From Congeria kusceri (lineage: Eukaryota; Mollusca; Bivalvia; Myida; Dreissenidae): a stretch of 64,000 nucleotides of DNA. The notes beneath the pieces are model-generated. The model ran no database searches. It was not told the origin of the DNA and saw only the letters and a program-made list of their open reading frames with translations. Below, piece after piece: positions 44,966-55,345 of the stretch (positions are counted from its first letter, which is position 1; the number at the start of each line of letters is the position of its first letter). Where the stretch lies: contig JAPFQT010000394.1 in the NCBI GenBank assembly GCA_027627225.1, positions 1 through 64,000 on the forward strand. The letters run 5' to 3'. Made by a program: the position numbers and the translations under genes.

Positions 44966-45240
44966 ATGTAAATTGCAACCATACTACATTTGGACAGCAT
45001 GACAGCAACTATTGTTGACATCAATGTCAACTTACCTTGGCCAAACTTTGGGTTGCAATCCCTGACTTGACAACTATCCCAACCTCTGTCACTTCCACTT
45101 AGGCAGGAGGGAGGTCAGTACAGGTCCAGTGTCTGGCTCGAGTTCCATTGCTGCTGCTTAAGGACTTGAGTTGCTGGCTGACCAATTTGTCCTCCATACA
45201 TCAACTGTGTATTCTACAAGTGTATAACAAGACATTCATG
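44966..45240 (-). other. Exon-like module, copy 4
   Basis: The donor GGCCAAG|GTAAGTTG (lower edge 45036) is intact. One frame reads CLSGSDRGWDSCQVRDCNPKF before the donor, paralleling DCGWDSYQVEDCEPRSC in copy 1. This suggests a once-coding exon. Other frames and the upstream part carry stops. It lacks the 5' tail shared by copies 1-3 because another element is inserted. Confidence 0.4.
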
Positions 45241-45256
45241 TGGATATTGTAATATA

Positions 45257-45357
45257 TAGGCAGTTAAAGGGTATAGTAAATATATTGCACCCAGAGGAGA
45301 CTGATGTCAACCGAGGCAGAACGGGGGCAATATTTACTATACCCCTAAATATGCCTG
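45257..45357. repeat. 100-bp imperfect palindrome
   Basis: AAGGGTATAGTAAATATATT at the left pairs with AATATTTACTATACCCCT at the right, and pairing extends outward through AGGCAGTTA/TAAATATGCCTG. The loop is about 30 bases. Probably a foldback MITE. Confidence 0.65.
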
Positions 45358-45479
45358 CGATATCTATTTTATTATACTGAACAAAAATACTGTATTTCAA
45401 AGAATAATTAAATCGTACATAGTAAACTAAAGTTTAATATTGGAAAATCAAGAGCTCATCGACTTAGATTTTTTATATT

Positions 45480-46015
45480 TATCCGCTGGTTGTCACAAAA
45501 CTCTGCTGATGTCGGAAAAAACTGTGCCAAAATACCCAGGTGCACAAGTTTACATGGCGATGAATATGTTTATAAAGTTTCATCAATGTAGCAAGTATAG
45601 TTTTTGAGTTTCACATGACACAAGGTGACAAAGGTAATTTTTTGCTAAAAAAGGGCCATAACTCTGCTGACGTCAGAAAAAAAACTGCGCCAAAATACCC
45701 AAGTGCACAAGTTTACATGGTGATGAATATGTTAATAAAGTTTCATCAATGTAGCAGTTATACTTTTCGAGTTACAAGCAACACAATTCCAAAAATGTCA
45801 TTTTCTGCTAAAAAATGGCCATAATTCTGACCCAGGTGCACAAGTTCACATGCTGATAAATACGTTTATAAAGCATCATCGCTCTTATAGTTATACTTTT
45901 TGAGTTACGCGTGACACAAAAATCCGACAGGCCAGACGGACGGACAAGGGCAAATCTTATTTCTGTTTTAATGCCCCCACTTTTAGAGAGGGGGGGGGGC
46001 CGTGGGCATAAAAAC
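45480..46015 (+). mobile_element. HINE-like element, CCCAGGTGCAC array, GGGGGCATAAAA end
   Basis: Same monomer family as 38405-39000 (ACTGTGCCAAAATACCCAGG, TTCATCAATGTAGCAGTTAT, TTTTCGAGTTAC). About three monomers of roughly 140-150 bp. It ends with GACGGACGGACAAGGGCAAA and a C-run/G-run foldback before CATAAAAA. Confidence 0.6.
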
Positions 46016-46339
46016 AGAACAGAAAAATAAGATATGTTATATATATAAGATATAAGATACATGCGTTTATTTCAAACACAAACATAATTTCCTAGATATT
46101 CTCATGCACAGTATTGTATATTTTGTTGAAAAAAACAAGTCTCTGTAATATCTAATATCTAATATAAATGTGAACAAAGAGTTATTAAAAATGGTACATT
46201 ATATTAATCATTAGTGCAAATTGCCATTCTAAGTGGGTTTAACAGCTGGCGAAACTTCTTAAATATCCTATTCTTAACTAACTCTTTTAACTTAACGGGT
46301 GCATAAAAAAAAGTATAATGAAGCTTTTGGTTATTTGAT
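46016..46339. other. Non-coding spacer with a dispersed duplicate
   Basis: Around 46140-46230, TCTGTAATATCTAATATC...AAAGAGTTATTAAAAATGGT aligns with 60245-60310 (TCTGTAATATCTGAAATA...AAAAGTTATTCAAAATGAT). No gene. Confidence 0.45.
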
Positions 46340-46490
46340 CAGGACCATTTAACGCAAAGGAATTCATTGAGGAGGGCAATCTCATTTTTCGAGCTATTCA
46401 AAATTTTGTACACTCTATTGATCAGTTTTCAAACATCATAATTGGACCACAGAATGCTTCAAAGCTTTAATAATTATTCTCCACAGGCAA
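46340..46490. repeat. Single-unit relative of the 57-bp minisatellite
   Basis: GACCATTTAACGCAAAGGAA then TTCATTGAGGAGGGCAATCTCA is one diverged unit of the array at 41283-42080. It is followed by the same unique flank as at 42081. It represents the unexpanded state. Confidence 0.65.
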
Positions 46491-46568
46491 TTCACTTTGG
46501 TTACGTTAACATGCATTCACGAGGGATATCCAGGGCGGAGACTAGTGATACATTGATGCCATATTAAG

Positions 46569-47676
46569 AACAAGAGCAGTCAGAGGACAGTGCGCTCGAC
46601 TATTCGAAGTATTTCAGTTGGTACATATTTTGGAAAGTGGAAGGGGCATGCATTTGTTGAAATACAAAACTGAGTTACAGAAATTATTTCATCTAATTAT
46701 TCAAAGTTTTAACCTTATGTAGTTAATAAATTGTTTCGTTTTGAAATGATAAGAGTTTTAAATATAAACTTCAACCGGAAAATCTAAGCAAAAAAGGGGC
46801 AAAACTCTGTCAAAATGCAAAACACAGTTAAAGGGAGGTTGGCCCTGACACTGGAGTTTATGACAAAGGAATGATCCTATGTTAAAGCGAATAACTTATG
46901 TAGTTCTGAAGTTACAAACGTTTTGAATATAAACTTTAACCAGAAAATCTATATGAAAAGGTGCATAGCTCTCACAAAATACAAAACAGAGTTATATGGA
47001 ATGTTGCCCCTGACACTGGAGTTGATGACAAAGGTATATTCCAATTTTCAAGTGAATAACTAATGTAGTTCTGCATTTACAAAACTTTTGAATATTAACT
47101 TTAACCAGAAAATCTAAGTGAAAAAGGGGCATAACTCTGTCAACATACAAAACAGTGTTACATGGAATGTTGTCCCTGATATTGAAAGTTGATGACAAAG
47201 GCATATTTCAATTTTCAAGTGAATAACTTATGTAGGTCTGAAGTTACAAAACTGTTGAATATAAACATCAACCAGAAAATATATGTGAAAAAGGGGCATA
47301 ACTCTGTCAAAATACAAAACAGAGTTATAGGGAATGTTGCCCCTGACACTGGAGTTGATGACAAAGATATATTCCAAGTTTCAAGTGAATAACTTCTGTA
47401 GTTTTGAAGTTACAAAACTTTTGAATATAAACTTTTACCAGAAAATCTATGTGAAAAAGGGGCATAACTCTGTCACAATACAAAACTAGGGTGAATGTTG
47501 CCCTTGATACTGGAGTTGATGACAAAGGTATATTTCAAGTTTCAAGTGAATGACTTGTTTAGTTTTGAAGTAACAAGACTTTTGAATAAAAACTTAAACC
47601 AAATTCAGACGCAGACACTGTTGCCAACGCCGGGGGTAGTATGAAAGCTCACCTATTCTTCGAATAGTCGAGCTAA
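46569..47676 (+). mobile_element. HINE-like element with 16-bp subterminal inverted repeats
   Basis: The 5' end is AACAAGAGCAGTCAGAGGAC, then GCTCGACTATTCGAAG (46594-46609). The 3' end is CTATTC-TTC-GAATAG (47653-47667), TCGAG and CTAA (47673-47676). CTTCGAATAGTCGAGC (47658-47673) is the exact 16-base inverse of the 5' segment. The core is five to six monomers of about 165 bp (AACTCTGTCAAAATACAAAA, GTTGCCCCTGACACTGGAGT, TTTCAAGTGAATAACT). It has no coding capacity. Hairpin plus CTAA fits a Helitron-like 3' end. Confidence 0.7.
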
Positions 47677-47972
47677 AAGTTGTGATTGATTTTCTCATTG
47701 GACAAGCTGAAATCACTGTCAACAGCCTGGACAGTTTTAGATCGATAATTGAAATTTTGGCATGATTTTCAAGTTTTACGCCCTGGATATTGCATACTGT
47801 TCTATACAAATAGTAAATAACGGTTGGGGGGGGGGGAGGGTATTTGACTATTGTTTCATGTACCTGTGAGTAAAATGGATGAATAGCCAACACCGTTGAA
47901 GGTAATAACAATCCAGTACAATACACATTACTTATTAACTTCACTTTCACATTTAATACCTATGAATATTAA
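47677..47972. other. Non-coding spacer
   Basis: No gene was seen. It contains a short G-run (47825-47836) and no clear element ends. Confidence 0.4.
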
Positions 47973-48599
47973 ACAAGAGCTGTCTCAGGACAGCGCGCTC
48001 GACTTTTCAACAACATTGTCAGAGTTATGAGCCTTTATCACTACAAACAAGAAAAATATTGAACAGAAACTGTTTTTCTATTTTTAGTAACAGTGATTTT
48101 ACCCCACCCACCCATAAGTAATCCCAAGCAAGGTTTCGATACAAGGAATCTATGTATGAAATTTCAATAAAATATCTCAATGCTTTCTCAAGTTAATGAG
48201 CAGAAACTTTTTTCAATTTTTAGAAACAGTGACCTGACCCCACCCATATGCAATCCCAAGTGAGGTCTCAATATAAGTTATCTCAATGCGTTCTCAAGTT
48301 ATTAAGCGGGGACCGTTTTTCTATTTTTAGAAACAGTGACCTTCACCCCACCCACACCATATGCAATCCCAAGCGAGGTCTCGATATAAGGTATCTATAT
48401 ATGAAGTATCATTAAAATATCGCTATTCGTTCTTAAGTTATTAAGCGAAACCCGTTTTTCTATTTTTAGTAACAGTGAGCTTGACCCCACCCACCCCATA
48501 TGCAATCCTAAGTGAGGCCTCGCTATAAGGTATCTATGTATGAAGTTTCATAACAATAGTTCAATTCGTTCTTGATTTATAGAGAGATATGGAGTTGTT

Positions 48600-49430
48600 G
48601 CATGCAAACTCTTACCTGCATTACCAGTACCAGGCCTTTTTCTACTGCTCTCCTGGGTCCGATAGTCGGACCCATTCCCAATGCCAAATATGCATAATTT
48701 TCCCAATTTTGACACAAAAATTCCCAATTGCAAAGAATCTGTTTTTTTTTTTTCGAAAATGAAAGTGAAAATACGATTTTTTAATACTTTACAGCCGATT
48801 TTTTCACACTGGCTTTACATTTGGATATGCTCTAATTTTATTGTTGACATTGTTTACAAGGGATGAACACTGAAATAGCTGTGTAATAATATACTGGTAA
48901 AACAAAGAAAAACAATGTGTTTGTCCTGTATCATGATGTAATTTAACATGAATTGTGAGCAAATATTTTGTTATTTACACAAGTGGATGTGTCAGTTAAA
49001 GGAAGGATTTAAATATAAGGAGGTAAAGATTTCTTTTCAAGTTATCATATATTTTCGTGACCTACGTAGTGTAGGCACTACACGAAGTTTATTAACATAT
49101 CATTAAAACTAAATTATGTAGACAGTAGATCCCACAATTTTATTTTTGTGAAGTTGGTCAGATTTGGTGACGCTTTTTTAGAAATATACACACACTTGTA
49201 GGAAATGAGACATGCCTTGGTTGCATAGCTTGCTTAGGTATTCATCACAATTTAGAAATTAGAGGTAAATAACAATTATTAGTGCCCGTTAAAATCTTAT
49301 TTATTGATTTAAAACTGTAAATTTCTTCATTATACTTACGATTTAGCCATACAAATTTTTCCCAATTTTGAAAATTTTACGTCATGAATTTTCCAATTTA
49401 ACCAAGGTACTTTTTCTCCAAAAGGTCAGA
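48600..49430. other. Unassigned sequence between the two arrays
   Basis: No gene was seen. It contains TTTTCCCAATTTTGACACAA near 48710 and a related TTTTCCCAATTTTGAAAATT near 49360. This may be a further insertion bounded by these words. Confidence 0.35.
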
Positions 49431-50227
49431 AAAAGGCCTGAGCACAATAAAGGGCATAATTTGGCTAAATTGCAGGTCAAAGTTATTGGCCTTGTTGAGT
49501 GACTTTACATAATGACCCTGAAGACATGTTTTAAGTTGATATGAGTTTTTTGCACACAAACTTTAACCTGGATTTCTAAGTACAAAAAGGGGCATAATTC
49601 TACTAAAATGCTAGTCACAGTTATGGGTCTTGGCCAGTGACCTCATGTATAATGACCCCGAGGGCGTGTGTGAAGTTTCAATTGAATATCTGTAGTAGCT
49701 ATAGAGATACGGAGTTGTTGAACGCAAACTGTAACCTGATTTTCTAAATACAAAAAGGGGCATAATTCTGCTAAATTGCGGGTCAGCAATACGGGACTTA
49801 ATCAGTGACCTCACATAATGACCCCGAACACATATGTGAAGTTTCAATTGAACATCTGTAGGAGTTACAAAGATATGTGCGTATTGCACGCAAACCTTAT
49901 CCTGAATTTTCTCTTGCACTCAAAACTTAACCTGACTTTTCTAAGTACAAAAAGGGGCCCTGAGTCTGCTAAAATGCTGGTCACAGTTTTGGGTCTTGGC
50001 TGATGACCTTATATAATGGACCTAAAGGCATGTGTGAAGTTTCAATTGAGTATCTGTAGAAGATATAGAGATATGGAATTGTTGCACGCAAACTGAAACC
50101 TGGTTTTCTTAGTACAAAAAGGGGCATAATTCTGCTAAATTGCAGGTCAGACTTATGGAACTTGATCACTTACCTCACATAAAGACCCCAAAGACATGTG
50201 TCAAGTTTCAAATGAATATCTGTACTA

Positions 50228-51243
50228 CACTGTAACTCCATTATATCGTGATTCGCAGGGTCCATGGAACGCGATCAGGATATATATCCAGATCGCGATA
50301 TAACTTTCCAGGCCATTCAGTAGATATACATGTATACACTAGCCTGTTTTTCCCCGATCTCAAACATAAATGTGATTAAGTAAATAACTCACGCTTTTCA
50401 ATGTAGTTAACATCCATTATGTATTAAATCCATATATAAAATATTCCATTTGTATATGAAAATATAAAAATAATATTCACTTAATTCCGTTGAATAAATT
50501 TCAAATCGCATATAAAAATATAAGTCCAAAACGCCTATCCGAATTTCACTATTCACATAAAGTAAACATAAATTCTATTAACAATTACAACACACATGTA
50601 TTTCGTGTAAACTCTTTGTTGTGTTTGAAAAAGCGCGCAAAAAATTGCTGACAATCATGTACAATGCCCACGTCGTCCGCATGGAAAGCGTAGGTGTATT
50701 GATTGCCATATAAAAACTTTGTAGCACAGAGAACATTGAGATCTTTACTTTTGTATAAAAGTTTGGTAGCACACAGCAACAAAATTAGGTGTCTATAAAT
50801 TGCAAACGATATGCGGTTAACATTTCTCCTGAAACAAAAAAGAAACAGATAAGTTATCAATTACGTTATTGTCATTCAGATAGCTCAGTATTGATTTATG
50901 ACATACAGTTACTGTATACACCCTCCACGTGGACTGCATGTAATTCGGGTGCTAAATAGAGCGACAGCAGTGAAAGGACGTTGTCATGGGTTGCACGCGC
51001 GCTGTAAGCTGATGTCAAACTGTTACACTTAGATGTTGAGTGAGTTGGCGTATTGTTTTTCGCACTACAAGAGTGTGAATAAAAGAGACGACATGAAGGC
51101 TCGAAAATCAGGATCAAACTGAATTTATTAATGAGCATTTGGTAAAATATTGAAGTACAGGAAAAAAAATTGGGATCCACCGCCAATTCGCAATATATTG
51201 GACACCACGATATAACAGATCGCGATATAGCGGATCTGCAGTG
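50228..51243. mobile_element. pogo/Tigger-like element, 1016 bp, with TA target duplication
   Basis: The left end CACTGTAACTCCATTATATCG and the inverse of the right end (CACTGCAGATCCGCTATATCG) match at most positions. TA flanks both ends (50226-50227 and 51244-51245). Removing the element restores ATCTGTAC-TA-GTTTCAGAG, which matches the uninterrupted array monomer ATCTGTAG-TA-GCTATAGAG. TA target and CACTG/CAGTG ends indicate the pogo/Tigger group of Tc1/mariner. Open frames of 64-96 residues on the minus strand are not recognisable as transposase. A related fragment lies at 60560-60900. Confidence 0.75.
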
Positions 51244-51357
51244 TAGTTTCAGAGATTTATGGACTTGTTACACACAAACCTTTACCAGAGCATTACGTTG
51301 ACGCCAACGAACGGGTGTGTAGTATAGCTCAAACTATTCGGAGAATAATCTAGCTAA

Positions 51358-51895
51358 AATTCTATGAAGTTTCATCCAAATCCGGCCTAGGGTTACAGAG
51401 CACAAACGCAGAAATGATATGCTGGGTGAAAACCTCCACACAAAAGCCCTTGACCACAGCATTCTAACTATATGCACAACCACACTTGGAACTGACCAAT
51501 CTTGTGAAGTTTTGTCAAATTCCAGCCAGTTTTTATCGAAAACAAGCGTAAAAACTTCAAAAGGCCATAACTTCACCCAAAATATGTTGACCATGACATG
51601 CTGAGGATATGCACAAGTAGACTCGGTACTGATCAATCCTGTAATGTTTCATCCAAATCCGGCCCTGGGTTATGGAAAACAAGTGCAGACAAGATCTCTT
51701 AAGTTAAAAACTTCTAAGGGCCATAATTTCACCCGCAATACACCAACCACTACATGCCAACAAATTGCACGACTAGATAGGACCTGATCAATCTTGTGAA
51801 ATTTCATCAAAGTCCAACCAGGGGTTACGATGAACAAGCGCAGGCAAGGGTCTACTAACTCAAAGTAACCTTAGCCTCTAAGGTCATAGAAACGT
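51358..51895. repeat. Tandem array, about 136-154 bp monomers
   Basis: Four monomers are anchored by TTTCATCCAAATCCGGCC-like words at about 51371, 51512, 51648 and 51802. They share GCCATAA.TTCACCC, GACCATGACATGCTGAGGAT and TCAATCTTGTGAAGTTT. It starts directly after the 3' CTAA of the previous element. Confidence 0.6.
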
Positions 51896-51933
51896 AAGGT
51901 AATATCGTAAATGTCACCTTAGCTTAAGGTGAC
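51868..51933. other. Two adjacent AAGGT hairpins
   Basis: ACCTTAG-CCT-CTAAGGT (51868-51884) and GTCACCTTA-GCT-TAAGGTGAC (51913-51933) are both perfect. They may be the terminal hairpins of the preceding array element. Confidence 0.6.
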
Positions 51934-52173
51934 TTCATCAGGCTCTTTGTGCTTCCTGAGAAGTGATTTTGAGTGGATTGATTTTATATAAAATAACACG
52001 TGTTTTTAATTTCATGACGCACAATGTCATGTAATGCAATATATTATATTGGTAATACAATATACTATTAGACTCTTACATGTAATATACAATAATATGA
52101 TATCATACATGATGTGATATGATATATGCTTTGATATGATATGCTATGATGTATGATAATAAAATTTAATATA
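51934..52173. other. ATATGAT-rich low-complexity spacer
   Basis: Variants of TATGATATGATAT run from about 52085 to 52160. No gene. Confidence 0.6.
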
Positions 52174-52670
52174 CAGTTGACACCTGGTGCCTCAGCTTTC
52201 TTGTTGGCTCGAAGTTTCTTCAAGGGACTGGTACTTTTTGCTATATATTCATATATTTATGTTGTTTGGCTCAAGTTAGCGAGGGTCGAATTTTCTGATG
52301 GTTCAAAGTGTTTGTCACGGTCCCAGTTACAGTTTTCACACATTTAATTGTTTGTTTGGCTTGAACACGCTTCTGTCACATAGAGAGGTTAATATCTTAG
52401 ATGCGATTGATTAGTGTAAAGTGTTAAGCAAATGCAATAACTGATTTCGAAGCTTTCAAAAACTAAAAAATATAATGAATTGTTTGTTGTTTGTTAATAA
52501 CTAGTATAGATAACTGTATACTTTTAAATTTGAGATTTGAAAATAAGGCAGACAGATTACTGCCCATACATGTAGAATTACACAGTTTCAAACTCCATTT
52601 AGCTCGAAGTTTCCACTGCTGGAAGTTTCCAAGCCGGTCCTTGTGACTTCAAGCCACTGGGAGTTGACTG
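52174..52670. mobile_element. pogo/Tigger-like MITE, complete copy (497 bp)
   Basis: The left end CAGTTGACACCTGGTGCCTC and right end (inverse CAGTCAACTCCCAGTGGCTT) are flanked by TA on both sides (52172-52173 and 52671-52672). Internal words shared with 15353-15665 include TATTTATGTTGTTT, GTCCCAGTTACAG, TTTGTTTGGCTTGAACAC and TTAGATGCGATTGATTA. Non-coding. Confidence 0.7.
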
Positions 52671-52672
52671 TA

Positions 52673-53719
52673 TGATATGTTATATGATATATCTGTACTA
52701 TTTACATAATATTAAAATTTGGAAAAAAAAGCAATAACATCTACCAACTGAGATATGCCCACCCATTGTCTCTATTTCCTCTTGGTTGCTACAACATAAA
52801 GTGGTTAGGTATATAGAGGATATTTGTTGGTTTTCGGTGTGATAACGCATGATATCATCATTGGAAAGGGAGACAATTAATATTTTCATAAGCACTTGGG
52901 CCAGTCCTTTTTTATTTTCTGGTTTACAAAAATTTTTGGGGAACATGTCCACTGGCAGGTCGAAAAAAAATAAAAAAAAAGTGTTCAAATCTTAACACAA
53001 CGAACGATTTCCCATTAGCAATTTATAATTAATAACAATATCAACATTAAAACACACTATTATGTGAAGTTAGAATAAGACGTCAAATGGTATAAACTGT
53101 TTTATTACACCAATGTTTTATATGCAGTTTAACCATTTGTATTTATGAATTTTACAGAGTAAATAAGTGTAATAGATGCATATATTTTAATGGCATCATT
53201 AAATTTGATTTTACCACAAAGTTGTATACTTGTATGGATTTACAAAATGTAAAGTGAGATGCCTTTTTAAAAGAAGACGAGTTAACCTGTGCAGGACTGG
53301 AATCCGCAACTGCCCGAACACAGACCTTGCAAAACGAGCTTAATCTAACCACACAACGCAAATTTTGAAAATAATTGCTGTGAGGTCTCGAAAAACATAT
53401 TAAATTTAACTATATCAAGAGAAAAGTCCAAATAATATGACGTTAATTGTCTGGATTCTTATTAAGTCTTAATTCTTATTAAAAATGAGAAACCAGTTTT
53501 AACTTTTTTTTTTTTTAAATATTCAACTCTGTGTAAATGCTAATCTTCATGTATATATGAAATTTATCAGATATAAACTGAACTGCTAGTGTGTGTTAAA
53601 TTATTGCATTACAATTGTGACAGAAACAAAATACAAGGCAAATAAGAAATTCTCATTGTGTCTCGAAAATATATATCATCAACAAAATGCAACCATGACT
53701 TTCTCTTTTAAGTGTATAC
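52673..53719. other. Non-coding spacer
   Basis: No gene recognised. Confidence 0.4.
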
Positions 53720-55345
53720 GAGACCAGGGATTCTTTTTGCTTATTTTTACTGCCGAATAACGGCAGTTTCCCCTTGCCAATAAACCTCCATTTTCCCCTA
53801 AAATGACCAAATTTTCCCCCAAAATAAGAAACATTTTCCCCTCAGACTGGGTTGGTATTTCAACCAAAAATTGACGAAACTTGATTGCTTCTTTACACAC
53901 GATATTAGGTTGCAAATATACCGAAAATCAGCGTTCGATACATCGCTAAAAACAGTTCTGGTAGTACCGTGTATAACGCGGATCCGATTTTAGAAGCAAA
54001 ATTTGAGTTAAAATCTGGTAAACATTTGCAGCTGATTGCCACTTCTGTTGATATTGTATTGCACTGTTTTTGTCCGCGTTTGTTTAATGATGATATTCTG
54101 TAATATTACACCTTATGCATGAAACACGTATTTATCCAAATATAATTAAATCCTCTAAATAATCCAGACAATGTATAGTACGTCAACTCGAAATTATATA
54201 CCCAATTTATCCAATGCAACAAAACAGCCGTTTGAAATTTGTTTGTCCTTGATATTTCCCTTTGAACGCTTATGCATTAATGCTCTATCGACAGCGCTTG
54301 CTTTGTTCAGGTACAGTACTAAGTAGCATCAATCGATGCTTTTTGACACCGACCACGTGCTCAGCGTGTTACACGCTTTTCAGGTACAAACTGCTAGACG
54401 ATAGCCGCAAATTCGGCTGTCACATCAAAGCCATTTGAAGTAAAACCGACACCGTTGCTATGGGTGTTGCTAACGGCTTGCAGATTTGGAAGCCCGGTTA
54501 ATTGATGACGCGTGGTACGCTGTCATTCTTTAGTTTTAACAGATTATATTATTCGAATCGCGTTTTTAAATTTATTAGAATGCAGTGTTTATTTGTTTAA
54601 AAAACATCATGAATTAATTATGAACAAACTATGATGAATATATTATGATTTTTTAAATAGAATCAAACACCTTCATTTTTTTTTATTGTTTATAATGTGC
54701 ACCACATTTTCATAGCCAAATTCTGGGGTAAAAAGTTTATCGCTAATGGCCACCACACATACTAAGAAGAGAAACAGGCTAACCCAAGGTCATCTAGATG
54801 CCACTATGAGGATTTGCCACCACCAAAGACACCTCACAGATGAAGATCTTGAACTATTGGTTGACAAATTCAAGGGCCATACAACAAGACAACTAGCATT
54901 ACGACTCAGCAATTACCCTCAGAAATCTGACTCTGGTGTTCATCATTCAAATATTGTAACATTTAAATGAACATTTGCTGTGACAATCAAGTAACTCTAA
55001 CTGATATCAGTTTTACATTTTTTGGTTCAACTTTAATATAGGAATAATGAAACTCCAGAGACATCATCTGAAGAGAAACACTAATTACCATCCGTTAGTC
55101 CTTTATTTGAGGCAATTGACCACTTGCCTATACAAGAATTATCTTACTTTAACTTACTTTAAGAATCATATCATCTGATGATCATGTGTTAAAGGTGTGC
55201 ACACAGTCACTGTAGCATAAAAAGTTTAATATATCAGTAGAAAAATAAAAATATAAAATGTTCACAGCTGACAATTTAGAATATAAAAAAACTGTACTAT
55301 TTTCCCTTTCTGAGGTTTGTCGCGCTAAAATTCCCCTAATTCAAA
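53720..55345. mobile_element. Candidate hAT-like element region
   Basis: The left side has a perfect hairpin ACTGCCG-AATAA-CGGCAGT (53749-53767) and repeated TTTTCCCC words (53768-53850). The right side has TTTTCCCTTTCTGAGG and AAATTCCCC words (55300-55340). Between them lie a GC-richer segment at 54290-54510 and the transposase-like fragment at 54746. The boundaries are inferred only from the shared word type. Confidence 0.35.
54746..54970 (+). pseudogene. hAT-transposase-like C-terminal fragment
   Basis: A 74-residue frame begins MATTHTKKRNRLTQGHLDAT and continues MRICHHQRHLTDEDLELLVD. The pattern 'K.RNRL....LDA.MRI....' followed by 'D..LE.LVD.F' is like the dimerisation end of hAT transposases and related domesticated proteins, where 'KNRLRNRLS..NLDALLRI' precedes the C-terminus. 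The first Met is in GCTAATGGCC. Nothing upstream encodes the catalytic core, and the frame stops at 54968. It may be a last exon or a dead fragment. The call rests on motif resemblance alone. Confidence 0.4.

Larger units (their letters stand above)
47973..51357 (+). mobile_element. Large HINE-like element with two successive arrays, interrupted by a pogo-like insertion
   Basis: The 5' end is AACAAGA followed by the perfect hairpin GCTGTC-TCAG-GACAGC (47979-47994) and GCGCTCGAC. The first array (48060-48590) belongs to the GCAATCCCAAG family. The second (about 49430-50225 and 51246-51300) has monomers of about 160 bp (AAAAAGGGGCATAATTCTGC, AATATCTGTAGTAG, GGAGTTGTTGCACGCAAACT). The 3' end at 51335-51357 is TATTC-gga-GAATA, ATCTAG, CTAA. 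A 1016-bp element is inserted at 50228. It may be two nested elements rather than one. Confidence 0.5.
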
